Source of the DNA: Ignavibacteria bacterium UBA4661
Lineage (GTDB): Bacteria; Bacteroidota; Ignavibacteria; Kapaibacteriales; UBA4661
DNA length: 6,395 nt
NCBI GenBank assembly: GCA_002405405.1
Contig: DHLT01000135.1
Location: 1,806 to 8,200, forward strand
Direction: 5' to 3'
The notes under the pieces: model-generated
Database searches by the model: none
What the model saw: the letters and a program-made list of their open reading frames with translations, nothing else
What the model was told of the DNA's origin: nothing
In this document: piece by piece, positions 1 to 6,395 of the stretch
Numbering within the stretch: the first letter of the stretch is position 1
How the letters are laid out: each line of letters begins with the position of its first letter
Program-made: the position numbers and the translations under genes

Positions 1-71
1 TCACCAAATTTTATCAGAATTTCTTTTTTCATATCCATACTTGAATGCTTGCCATTTAATGGAGATTGCAT
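1..71 (-). CDS. Possible 5' end of an unidentified gene, cut by the left window edge
   Basis: Read leftward on the minus strand, an open frame starts at ATG 71-69 and stays open to the edge. In-frame ATGs also occur at 38-36 and 32-30, and from the last of these it reads MKKEILIKFG. The Lys-rich, codon-like start after an in-frame TAA at 81-83 looks like a genuine gene start. It lies only 15 nt (or 48 nt with the second ATG) downstream of the DUF1207 gene stop on the same strand, with no terminator-like hairpin between, so the two could be co-transcribed. At most 23 codons are visible, which is too few to assign a family. No clear Shine-Dalgarno sequence decides among the starts. The reading is tentative. 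Confidence 0.4.
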   Translation of the reverse strand, partial: MQSPLNGKHSSMDMKKEILIKFG

Positions 72-86
72 GATACACAATTACCC

Positions 87-917
87 CTAAAACTCTACAA
101 TCATGCCCATACCGAAGTATGAGTCCCTTTCATTGTAAAACATACCATGCATACTCTTGCCTTCGTACCAGAAAGTACTCAGGACAATACCTTTGCCATA
201 TTTCGTACCAAACTTGACTCCCACCTGTGCCGTATTGATGCCTGTGCTGATATTATTGATCGTTGACAGACGAAAATCATAACCGGCTTTGAGTGTAATG
301 TATTCGCCCAGTAACGAATTATCAGCAATATCGAAACCTGCTTGGGGCAAAAATGTTCCAAACACCGCAGGTATCGTATGAAAAATCATCGTACCACCGC
401 CATAGACGCGCACTGCTTTGTACTGGTATGCCCATATCCAATCGATGAATTCACGGCTATAGACAAAGGTAGAGCGGAAGTCGGCAATGCCATCAACCAA
501 ATGTGAGGAAATATGCGATACCCGCAAACGCGTGGAGATAGCACTCTCTTGCGATAATGCTTTTGTCGCGCTGACATTAATACCAAAAAGATAGTCGGCT
601 GTTTCTACGGGAAATTTGAAATTCGGCTCTGCACGAAGTCGTGAGTAGGTGTAAAAATCCCCACCGAAGGTCATTGACCAATCTTGGTATTTCAGGGCAA
701 TCAGATCGGTGGAATTTCCAATATCTAAACGAATTTTTTGCGGTGCGGTTTGCGACATCACGCCCATGCGTGCCTCGAATGGATTAGCAAAAAGCGGACG
801 AAATTGTAAACCACCCGGAATCCACGATACTTGCAGCGATGCCGTAGAATCAGCCGCTGAAGACGACAAGATATTGACGAAAAAAACAATAAGACTGAAG
901 AACAATAAACGTGGCAT
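87..917 (-). CDS. DUF1207-family outer-membrane beta-barrel protein
   Basis: 276-residue protein predicted to sit in the outer membrane; its function is unknown. The N-terminus (MPRLLFFSLIVFFVNILSSSA) is a signal peptide with likely cleavage near residues 20-22. The mature part begins with a segment like the DUF1207 opening (FRPLFANPFEAR, 39-50). It then has alternating amphipathic strands with family-like landmarks: RLRVSHISSHLVDG (130-143), VRVYGGGTMIFH (169-180), LKAGYDF (209-215) and a terminal region YEGKSMHGMFY...YFGMGMIVEF (251-276). The last residue is Phe, as expected for substrates of the BAM assembly machinery. The start chosen is ATG 917-915, with AAAGGA about 10 nt upstream. An in-frame ATG at 926-924 and a TTG at 959-957 would add 3 or 14 residues that do not improve the signal peptide. 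As I recall the family, members are often longer, so this one is rather short. The stop is TAG, followed one codon later by TAA in frame. The family call rests on remembered motif patterns. Confidence 0.72.
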   Translation of the reverse strand: MPRLLFFSLIVFFVNILSSSAADSTASLQVSWIPGGLQFRPLFANPFEARMGVMSQTAPQKIRLDIGNSTDLIALKYQDWSMTFGGDFYTYSRLRAEPNFKFPVETADYLFGINVSATKALSQESAISTRLRVSHISSHLVDGIADFRSTFVYSREFIDWIWAYQYKAVRVYGGGTMIFHTIPAVFGTFLPQAGFDIADNSLLGEYITLKAGYDFRLSTINNISTGINTAQVGVKFGTKYGKGIVLSTFWYEGKSMHGMFYNERDSYFGMGMIVEF

Positions 918-1060
918 GATACTCATATCCTTTGCATTCCACCTTCTGCTAGTACACAATAGTCAAAGAAAAAACCAATGCACAAAGATAATCATTGTCG
1001 GCTTTGTAGATTTGTGTCCGGGCACAAAGTTCCAATATTTGCTTCACAAATTTTCTTACC
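918..1060. promoter_or_regulatory. Divergent promoter region between the DUF1207 and EamA genes
   Basis: These 143 nt separate two head-to-head genes and must hold promoters for both. For the plus-strand gene there is a Bacteroidota-like candidate: TTTG at 1011-1014, a 19-nt gap, then AATATTTG at 1034-1041, one base off TAnnTTTG. For the minus-strand gene, TATCTTTG (990-983) matches TAnnTTTG, but no upstream TTTG lies at the right distance. The sequence is rich in CACAAA/TTTGTG words: CACAAA at 981-986, 1023-1028 and 1045-1050, and TTTGTG at 1011-1016. These assignments come from consensus matching by eye, and the organism's sigma-factor preference is not known. Confidence 0.35.
1011..1028. 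promoter_or_regulatory. 18-bp near-palindrome, candidate operator
   Basis: TTTGTGTCC followed directly by GGGCACAAA forms an inverted repeat with one mismatch per half-site (8 of 9 positions symmetric). It lies about 33 nt before the EamA start codon and overlaps the candidate TTTG promoter element of that gene. The position and symmetry suit a dimeric repressor site, but no regulator gene is present nearby. A chance match or a small RNA hairpin is also possible. Confidence 0.3.
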
Positions 1061-2020
1061 ATGTCAGATCTGATACCTCGACACCATCGTATTCAAATCA
1101 TTGTTATTCTTACCGCTCTTGCCATGATCTGGGGGAGTTCATTTATCTTGATGAAGCGAGCCTTGATTGTACTGTCGCCTTTGGAAATTGCGGCACTACG
1201 TATGATGCTTGCCAGCGTTATTCTTTTACCGCTGACTCTACGAGCATTTCGACGTGTCAATCGTGCGATGTGGGGTTGGATTATTGTACAGGGTCTTCTT
1301 GGTGCGGCATTGCCGGCAGTACTTTTTGTTAGTGCGCAACAATACACCCCAAGTGCAATTACCGGTATGTTGAATTCACTTACACCGATTGTTGCGCTTA
1401 TTGTTGCCGCTCTGGTTTTTGGTGTGCATCCAACGACTCGGCAAGCACAAGGTATTTTCATTGGTTTTGTAGGGGCATTATTGCTGATTGGCGGTGACTT
1501 TATCCTGCGAACATTCTTTCATTCGAGTGTGCAAGGTGGTCCATTTCAACTTTCATGGTACTCAGGGTTGATCGTTGTAGCAACAATATGTTATGGCTTG
1601 AGTGTAAATCTCAGTCGGCAAAAGTTTATGGGCATTAGTCCAATTGATTTGTCAGTAATTTCCTATATCGTTTTCGGTATCATTGGTGCTTTGTATACGT
1701 GGCAGAGTGGGGTTCCGGCGCGGTTGTCGGGGCATCCCGACGGATTTCGTATTGCGGGGTATTTGTTTATACTTGGTGGTATCGGTTCGGGTATTGCATC
1801 ACTGATGTTCAATCATTTGATTCAAATCTCTAATGTGTTAATTGCATCCTCGGTAACCTATCTCATCCCGATTGTTGCCATTATGTGGGGCATAGCAGAT
1901 GGCGAAGTTCTTACGCCATCAAATTTGTTGGGGATCGGTATCATTTTAGTTGGTGTTTATCTTGTCAATGTACCAAAGCAATCTCCATCGATATCAGATT
2001 CGTCAACTCAATCTTCGTAA
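1061..2020 (+). CDS. EamA-family (drug/metabolite transporter superfamily) inner-membrane transporter
   Basis: 319-residue polytopic membrane protein, the usual length for the 10-TM DMT/EamA exporters, which move metabolites or amino acids out of the cell. Two EamA halves are visible. The first spans about residues 11-146, with the hallmark WGSSFILMKRAL near 24-35, ALRMMLAS (45-52) and a helix ending at ...ALVFGVHPT, then GFVGALLLIGG. The second spans about 166-304, with SRQKF near 185-189, LGGIGSGIASLMFNHLIQ (238-255), SSVTYLIPIVAIMWGIADGE (263-282) and GIGIILVGVYLVN (291-303). A Ser-rich tail of about 15 residues follows. The ATG at 1061 places the first helix directly after a short basic N-terminus; no strong Shine-Dalgarno sequence is seen. 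nth follows 5 nt downstream, so the two are almost certainly one transcript. The substrate cannot be read from the sequence; EamA proteins are functionally diverse. Confidence 0.9.
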   Translation: MSDLIPRHHRIQIIVILTALAMIWGSSFILMKRALIVLSPLEIAALRMMLASVILLPLTLRAFRRVNRAMWGWIIVQGLLGAALPAVLFVSAQQYTPSAITGMLNSLTPIVALIVAALVFGVHPTTRQAQGIFIGFVGALLLIGGDFILRTFFHSSVQGGPFQLSWYSGLIVVATICYGLSVNLSRQKFMGISPIDLSVISYIVFGIIGALYTWQSGVPARLSGHPDGFRIAGYLFILGGIGSGIASLMFNHLIQISNVLIASSVTYLIPIVAIMWGIADGEVLTPSNLLGIGIILVGVYLVNVPKQSPSISDSSTQSS

Positions 2021-2025
2021 TCTCT

Positions 2026-2700
2026 ATGGCTCGTGAATCACATACTGCCAAAAAACAACGTGCCTTTATGATCATGGAGCATTTGAGTGCACAATATTCA
2101 AATGCGCACATCGCACTAAATTATACCAATGCCCTCGAATTGCTAATTGCCACGATGCTTTCGGCACAATGTACTGATGAGCGTGTGAACATTGTTACTG
2201 CCAAGCTTTTTATGAAGTATCGTAGCCCTCAGGATTATTGTGCTGTTGCACATGAAGAATTGGAACGCGATATTTTTTCAACCGGCTTTTATAAGGCGAA
2301 AGCTCGTAATATCAAACTGTGTTGTCAAGCATTGATTGATCGTCACCAAGGAGAAGTACCGGGAACATTAGAAGAGCTTACTGCTCTTGCCGGTGTTGGG
2401 CGCAAGACTGCTAATGTTGTTTTGGGGCATTGGTTTGATATACCGGGCATGGTAGTCGATACACATGTCACGCGCTTGGTCAATCGTATGGGTTTCTGCA
2501 AAGGCGAGGATGCAGTCAAATTGGAATTTGCTCTGATGAAATTGATCCCTCAGGAACAGTGGGTAAGATTTACCCATCTGATGATCCACCATGGTCGAGC
2601 AATCTGTACTGCCCGTAAAGCACATTGTGAAGATTGTGTGATACGAGCACTTTGTTTAACCGGCACACAAAAAAGCACCAACAAGTCTCATCCTCAATGA
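2026..2700 (+). CDS. nth: Endonuclease III (DNA glycosylase/AP lyase)
   Basis: 224-residue base-excision repair enzyme, slightly longer than the roughly 211 residues of E. coli Nth. It removes oxidised pyrimidines from DNA and cleaves the abasic site by beta-elimination. The helix-hairpin-helix is LAGVGRKTANVVLG (121-134), with catalytic Lys127. The catalytic Asp is Asp145 in the VVDTHVTRL stretch (143-151). The C-terminal [4Fe-4S] loop is C194-x6-C201-x2-C204-x5-C210, exactly the Nth spacing. LLIATMLSAQCTDERVN (39-55) is the conserved N-terminal helical segment. The ATG at 2026 is chosen because it gives a normal Nth N-terminus; the frame is open further upstream, but that part lies inside the transporter gene. 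Five nucleotides separate it from the transporter stop and no Shine-Dalgarno sequence is evident, so translational coupling is likely. All key residues are intact, so I expect a working enzyme. Confidence 0.97.
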   Translation: MARESHTAKKQRAFMIMEHLSAQYSNAHIALNYTNALELLIATMLSAQCTDERVNIVTAKLFMKYRSPQDYCAVAHEELERDIFSTGFYKAKARNIKLCCQALIDRHQGEVPGTLEELTALAGVGRKTANVVLGHWFDIPGMVVDTHVTRLVNRMGFCKGEDAVKLEFALMKLIPQEQWVRFTHLMIHHGRAICTARKAHCEDCVIRALCLTGTQKSTNKSHPQ

Positions 2701-2729
2701 TAGAATGTTGCGTACGAAACTTCCTATAA

Positions 2730-2780
2730 AAGGACAAGGCGAGCTGTCCTTCTCGCCTTGTTCCCTTGTGCCATACAAGG
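2730..2780 (+). terminator. Hairpin cluster after nth, candidate terminator
   Basis: About 30 nt past the nth stop, ACAAGGCGAG (2734-2743) pairs perfectly with CTCGCCTTGT (2752-2761) across an 8-nt loop, and the stem can extend to 2732/2763 through one G-U pair. A second stem, CCTTGT/ACAAGG (2764-2769 with 2775-2780), follows at once. There is no U-run on the plus strand, so it is not a textbook intrinsic terminator for nth. On the minus strand the first stem is followed by TTTTAT, which is better placed to stop leftward transcription. It may act in both directions. Confidence 0.45.
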
Positions 2781-3046
2781 TGGTGCTTGCATTTGTTGGT
2801 TGTAACTAACAGGCACATTTTCGCTATAGCACAGCAAGTATTCTTTGAAAGAATTAATAGAAAGATTTACAGAATAGAGTTGCGGAATACAGTACGATAA
2901 AACTACACTCATTGGCACACAGAGTCGTTGGCAAACGACAAGAATCCGACACGCTTTTATTGTGCATCGCGTGTGCAATATTTCTCGAAGGGGTAACACA
3001 CTTTAGGGTAGGTAAGTTCCCTGCATTGTTGTTGCTGTATATACAA
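2781..3046. other. Intergenic stretch with no recognisable gene
   Basis: Between the two hairpin regions of the convergent nth and propeller genes I see no credible coding sequence. The longest open frame (minus strand, 2724-2999) begins at GTG, is Cys-rich without pattern, and ends inside the nth hairpin. Small inverted repeats are present: GTTGGTT/AACTAAC (2795-2801 with 2804-2810, one G-U pair, too close to fold fully) and GTCGTT/AACGAC (2924-2929 with 2934-2939, 4-nt loop). No tRNA-like fold or clear promoter was found. Confidence 0.5.
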
Positions 3047-3080
3047 CAAAAGGCAGTCTTCTAAGAAAGACTGCCTTTTG
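3047..3080. terminator. Bidirectional intrinsic terminator
   Basis: CAAAAGGCAGTCTT (3047-3060) pairs perfectly over 14 bp with AAGACTGCCTTTTG (3067-3080), leaving a 6-nt loop. The GC-rich core is flanked by A-runs and T-runs, so transcripts from either strand end in U-rich sequence after the stem. It lies 24 nt past the stop of the minus-strand propeller gene and so most likely terminates that gene, while also blocking readthrough from nth. Confidence 0.88.
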
Positions 3081-3103
3081 CATTACACAAAAAAGAGGAC
3101 GAT

Positions 3104-5989
3104 CTATTTTACAACAATCAGTGACTGTGTAAGAGCCATGCCATCAACTTCTAAACGATAGGTATAAAAACCTTGTGCAATTCCTGCAACATTAATATCC
3201 ACATAGTTCTCACCGGAAGGATATTCACCTCGCACAGGATTTAACACCTCACGTCCTTGTAAGTCAAACAAACGGAGAGTAACGGTACCACGGCGTGGCA
3301 GGTAGAAATTTACTGTAGCAAGATAGTTCGCAGGATTGGGGCTGATTGGTCGCAAAATCGGATTGAGGAAATCCGTTTGCGCTTGGTTCGCACGGTCATA
3401 GCTTAAAGTTGTGGTAAAGACACCATTGCCATGTGTACCTACGGCAACAAAGCCATCGCTTTCACGGGCATCGATCATGTGGCATGGTACTTGACCAATC
3501 GAACTTGCGCCTTCACGTACCCAGAGCGTCTTGCCGCCTGTGCCATCGTCATCTTGTAGGCGAGTCGTTGAATACACGCCGGTTGTTGTTGCTACAAGAA
3601 AAATTTGACCATTAGGCGTATTGACAATGCTTGCCCATCGCACACCGGGACCATTACCTGTGCCATCAAGGTTTTGCTCCAGATTGCCACCGACGGAAAC
3701 CCAAGAGGTACCGCCATTGCTTGAATAGAACAAACTTCTGATACCATAATTGGAGAAGACAGCAAGCACACGGTTAGCATCGCGACTATCGACAGCAATG
3801 CAGTTGATCGAGCCAATATTGGCACCGGATGCATTACGAGGGAAATTCGACCCCGTTACTTCACGGACTACGGGATTGGCTGTATTGGCATTATCGACAC
3901 GCCATATTCTGCCACCAGTTGTACCAAAGTACACGACATTTGCAGGAGTAGTTGACGAAGCAACGGATAGAATCGTCGCCGTGAAGGGCAAAAATGCTAT
4001 GCGATTCCAACCGGCTGTCGTTGGTGCATTCGTTTGTGTTGGAATAGATGTGATATCATTATGCCGCCACAATTGATTACCATAAGGCAAGTAAAACACT
4101 TTCGTATCATTCGCATCAAGGGCGAAAGGATGAATAAAACGAAAGGTTGCATTCGTTGAAACCGCAGGACGCAGAAATGCCCAACTTTGTAAACTCAAAC
4201 CGGAAGGATCAAGATTCAAACGATAAATATTGCCTTGTTGTGAGGACATAACATAAAATTGTTTCTGTGCACCAATAGCACAATAAGCACCATCACCACC
4301 AAAAGGACGAATAAAATTTCTTGCACCGCTGACAGACATCAGTGTGCCATTGTCTTGCAAGCCACCAACAAGGGTGCGATCATTCGGCGTACTTTTATCA
4401 ACTGCAATCGTATAAAATTGTGTCGTAAAGTAGCCATTATTCATCGAGTCGTAGATGATACTGTCCCGTGCCGATACATTGTTGGTCCGCCATACACCGC
4501 CATCATTGCCGACATACATGACATTGGGATTATTTGCACCAAACTGGAAAATATGATTGTCTGCCCAAGTATCTCGCATCCTCCGATTACCCGGATCAGT
4601 CGGTTGTGAATATGTCGTTGCTTGCGACACACTGTTGGGTGTAGTAAAACCATCAGTTGAACGGAATGACCATACACCACCGATCAAAACAGTATTCGGA
4701 TCATCAGGCTTAACACGTACGGTGATATTGTAACCACCCTGAGAAATGTATGTTAGATCAGAGCGATTAGGCGTGTTCGGCATATTGCTTGATAAATTTG
4801 ACCATGCACCACCACTACCGGCACCATTTCCTGATTGATACTGGTATCGCCATAAGCTATTTGATTCGGTACTACCCGCATAGCTGACAGTCAGACCTCC
4901 ATTGGGTGTCGAGCCAAGAATGTACACGATATTAGGGTTACTCGGCGCAAATGTCATAACCATACTCTGTGTGTTCACAGGAAATCCTGTAGGCGTGATA
5001 TTCGTCCAATTTACGCCATCAGTCGAACGCCAAACGCCCGGATTCCTACCGCCTGTGGAGAGATATGCATATTTGACTCCTTGGGGAGTAATGATGATTT
5101 CACTGTATGCCGAATAGCTACTCTGAGGAATAGAATCACCGAGTACGCGTGTCCATGATTCACCACCATTCAATGAGCGAAAAATACAGCCATAAGTTGC
5201 CGCATACACTTCGTCTTGTTGGGTGTTGGTCGGATCAACAGCAACTTCATGGACAAAATCCCAAAAGGATTCAAAGACATCAGGACGATTTCCAATTGTG
5301 CTGGCTAATGGTCGCCATGTAATACCGCCATCAATAGATTTGAAGATACCGTCTCCATTGATACCGGCGGAATTGCCGATAAATTCTCCGGTGCCGGCAT
5401 ACCAAATATTGCGCTAGCCTTCGCGTGGGTCTTGCACAATGCACGACACACTATGCAGTAACCAGTTAGCCGTTACTTTTCGCCACGATCTTCCTGCATC
5501 TACTGTGCGCCATAAGCCACCTGATACGCCGCCGGCAATAATCGTGTTCGAATTATCAATGTCAATTCCTAAAGCACGAGTCCGTCCGCCAACATTGCTT
5601 GGACCAAGTTGTGTCCATGTTTGCGACTGTACCGTAGGAAGCTGTTTTGTTGCACGATACACAGAGGTCATCCACTCTTCTTTCGTAGGAATAGAAGAAG
5701 AGAATGCGATCTCGCGCTGTTGAATGCCGCGAGGAATTTCGCCGGTGTTCGGATCATGAAGCAAAAGCCATTCATGCTCTCGTCGAGCAGAAAGATCTTC
5801 GTCTTCATCAAAGCCTGTACTGAAGCCGGATTGCGGTTCAGGTAAGGGCAATTCGCTGTACAGATTGACAGGTTGAGTTGTATAGGTTGTATAAATACCG
5901 ATTGCAACGGTACTAAGACCTGCAACGCACAATGTACCAACAACTAATAACCGTAACCGAGAAAAAAAGGAGGGAGGAACAAGATCCAT
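3104..5989 (-). pseudogene. Secreted Asp-box beta-propeller protein with T9SS type A sorting domain, interrupted by an in-frame TAG
   Basis: One 961-codon frame if the TAG at codon 192 (5416-5414) is ignored. ATG 5989-5987 is preferred over a TTG three codons earlier. The start MDLVPPSFFSRLRLL leads into a hydrophobic export segment (about 14-32), then an acidic linker. The repeat region opens with LGPSNVGGRTRALGID (128-143) and carries BNR/Asp-box hairpins: TVDAGRSW (162-169), SIDGGITW (218-225), SLNGGESW (272-279), STDGVNW (322-328), a weaker STDGFTT (444-450) and SSNGGTSW (756-763). It also has family-like GNDGGVWRT (494-502) and GGLQDNGTL (542-550). The C-terminal domain begins at ISPNPANYL (882-890) and ends at Lys961, typical of cargo secreted and surface-anchored by T9SS. 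Propellers of this VPS10/sialidase-like type are often adhesive or enzymatic; no catalytic assignment is possible here. As written, translation stops after 191 residues, and the remainder would lack the export signal. Nonsense mutation, sequence error or readthrough are all possible. Confidence 0.85.
5414..5416 (-). other. In-frame amber (TAG) codon inside the propeller gene
   Basis: The coding strand reads GAC CCA CGC GAA GGC TAG CGC AAT ATT TGG, i.e. DPREG-stop-RNIWYAGTGE. Both flanks are typical of the first propeller repeats of this family, with no length change, so a single substitution is the simplest explanation. CAG (Gln) and AAG (Lys) are each one base away; a C-to-T transition would give the first. 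No in-frame ATG follows for about 175 codons, so re-initiation is not a convincing rescue. The nearest alternative start is a GTG at 5209-5207. Confidence 0.9.
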
Positions 5990-6052
5990 AGACCACAAAA
6001 AAAGACGTGAAACAATTGTGTGAAATATTCAAGAGAAAAGGCGACCAAAACA

Positions 6053-6085
6053 ATGCTACTCACGTAATCAAGACGCGAGTAGCAT
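6053..6085 (-). terminator. Hairpin downstream of the right-edge gene, candidate terminator
   Basis: ATGCTACTC (6053-6061) and GAGTAGCAT (6077-6085) form a perfect 9-bp stem, with two further C-G pairs possible past one mismatch. It lies 42 nt beyond the TAA of the minus-strand gene entering from the right. On that strand the stem is followed by TGTTTTGG, a short and imperfect U-run. It would separate that gene's transcript from the propeller gene, whose promoter would then lie in 5990-6052; I found no convincing promoter motif there. Confidence 0.5.
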
Positions 6086-6127
6086 CTGTGCACGCGTGAA
6101 AATACAAAATCGAATCATACGAGAATG

Positions 6128-6395
6128 TTAAGGATGAATCTGAATTGTAAAAATCATGTTGGGAATGTAGCGTACTGTTCCGATAAGGTCGGTTTGGCGT
6201 TCGTACCAGCCATTGATACGGAGCATTGAGTGCTCGGAAATCACAACATCGATCAGTACTTCAGGGGCAATACTCGTTAAGCGGAATTCCGGTGTAGCAC
6301 CGAGAATAATAGGTTGTTGATGTAAATCATAGTATCGAAGACCTAAGCCAAAACGAGAAGGATGGCGATGGGTAACAATGAGGGCGCGAATGAAA
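6128..6395 (-). CDS. C-terminal end of a beta-rich, probably envelope protein (5' end beyond window)
   Basis: Read leftward from 6394, 88 codons stay open and end at TAA 6130-6128. The segment reads as alternating short hydrophobic and polar strands, such as FGLGLRYYDL, EVLIDVVISE, MLRINGWYERQ and the closing TVRYIPNMIFTIQIHP. This is the pattern of an outer-membrane beta-barrel or other all-beta envelope protein. The final residue is Pro rather than Phe, so a BAM-type C-terminal signature is not evident, and there is no T9SS sorting domain. I do not recognise the family. It is on the same strand as the propeller gene and upstream of it, with a 138-nt gap containing a hairpin, so it is probably a separate transcript. 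Confidence 0.7.
   Translation of the reverse strand, partial: FIRALIVTHRHPSRFGLGLRYYDLHQQPIILGATPEFRLTSIAPEVLIDVVISEHSMLRINGWYERQTDLIGTVRYIPNMIFTIQIHP

Noticed and set aside
709..1332. A 207-residue plus-strand frame across the divergent promoter and into the EamA gene
   Set aside because: It overlaps two well-supported genes on different frames and strands, crosses the promoter region, and resembles no protein family.
1885..2025. A longer N-terminus for endonuclease III
   Set aside because: The extension lies inside the transporter gene and does not resemble Nth; the ATG at 2026 gives a protein of normal length that begins just before the conserved helices.
2724..2999. A 91-residue minus-strand frame in the intergenic region
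   Set aside because: It starts at GTG without a ribosome-binding site, has scattered Cys with no motif, and its end is encoded by the hairpin behind nth. Nothing suggests coding selection.
4259..4609. Plus-strand frames of 60-116 codons inside the propeller gene, and similar antisense frames elsewhere
   Set aside because: They lie antisense to a convincingly coding frame, lack start signals, and read as low-information translations of the opposite strand.
3104..5209. A separate 701-residue gene starting at GTG 5209
   Set aside because: The same frame continues upstream without a stop to the TAG at 5414, and that 68-codon stretch encodes good propeller sequence with an Asp-box. The GTG falls in mid-repeat (DEVYAATYG), and a protein starting there would lack a signal peptide although it ends in a T9SS sorting domain.
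5414..5416. Genome-wide reassignment of TAG to an amino acid
   Set aside because: Two genes in the window end correctly at TAG (87-89 and 3104-3106), with the expected terminal residues. One internal TAG is not enough to claim a different code, and neither selenocysteine-type nor pyrrolysine-type signals were seen.
1..6395. A novel defence, mobile-element or biosynthetic system
   Set aside because: No integrase, transposase, nuclease-ATPase pair, toxin-antitoxin arrangement, CRISPR repeat or biosynthetic enzymes were seen; the genes are envelope, transport and repair functions.

Overview
The window carries ordinary chromosomal genes of a Gram-negative bacterium that has a type IX secretion system (T9SS). 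The main evidence is a large secreted protein that starts with a hydrophobic export signal and ends in a classic T9SS type A sorting domain (SPNP motif, then strands ending ...LIVVK). Two other genes encode or resemble outer-membrane beta-barrels. Base composition looks moderately AT-rich, and Shine-Dalgarno sites are weak or absent. This fits the Bacteroidota/Chlorobiota/Ignavibacteria/Kapaibacteria side of the tree; I cannot place it more finely. I see no transposase, phage gene, CRISPR array, rRNA or tRNA.

Layout, left to right. (1) On the minus strand, the first codons of an unidentified gene run off the left edge, just downstream of a complete DUF1207-type outer-membrane protein gene (87-917). 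(2) A short divergent promoter region (918-1060) contains an 18-bp near-palindrome. (3) On the plus strand, a tight two-gene unit has a 10-TM EamA/DMT transporter (1061-2020) followed 5 nt later by nth, endonuclease III (2026-2700), with catalytic Lys/Asp and all four [4Fe-4S] cysteines present. (4) A convergent intergenic region of about 400 nt holds hairpins after nth, about 280 nt with no recognisable gene, and a perfect 14-bp bidirectional terminator stem at 3047-3080. (5) On the minus strand, one long Asp-box/beta-propeller gene with a T9SS C-terminal domain (3104-5989) is broken by a single in-frame TAG at 5414-5416. (6) At the right edge, on the minus strand, lies the C-terminal end of another beta-rich protein (6128-6395), with a hairpin between it and the propeller gene.

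The most notable feature is the amber codon. The frame is open on both sides of it for 961 codons in total, and the sequence around it is recognisable family sequence. This is therefore one gene with a nonsense codon (mutation, assembly error or readthrough), not two genes. Two other genes here end at TAG exactly where the mature protein should end, which argues against wholesale reassignment of TAG. I found no convincing previously undescribed system; the rest is housekeeping and envelope biology.
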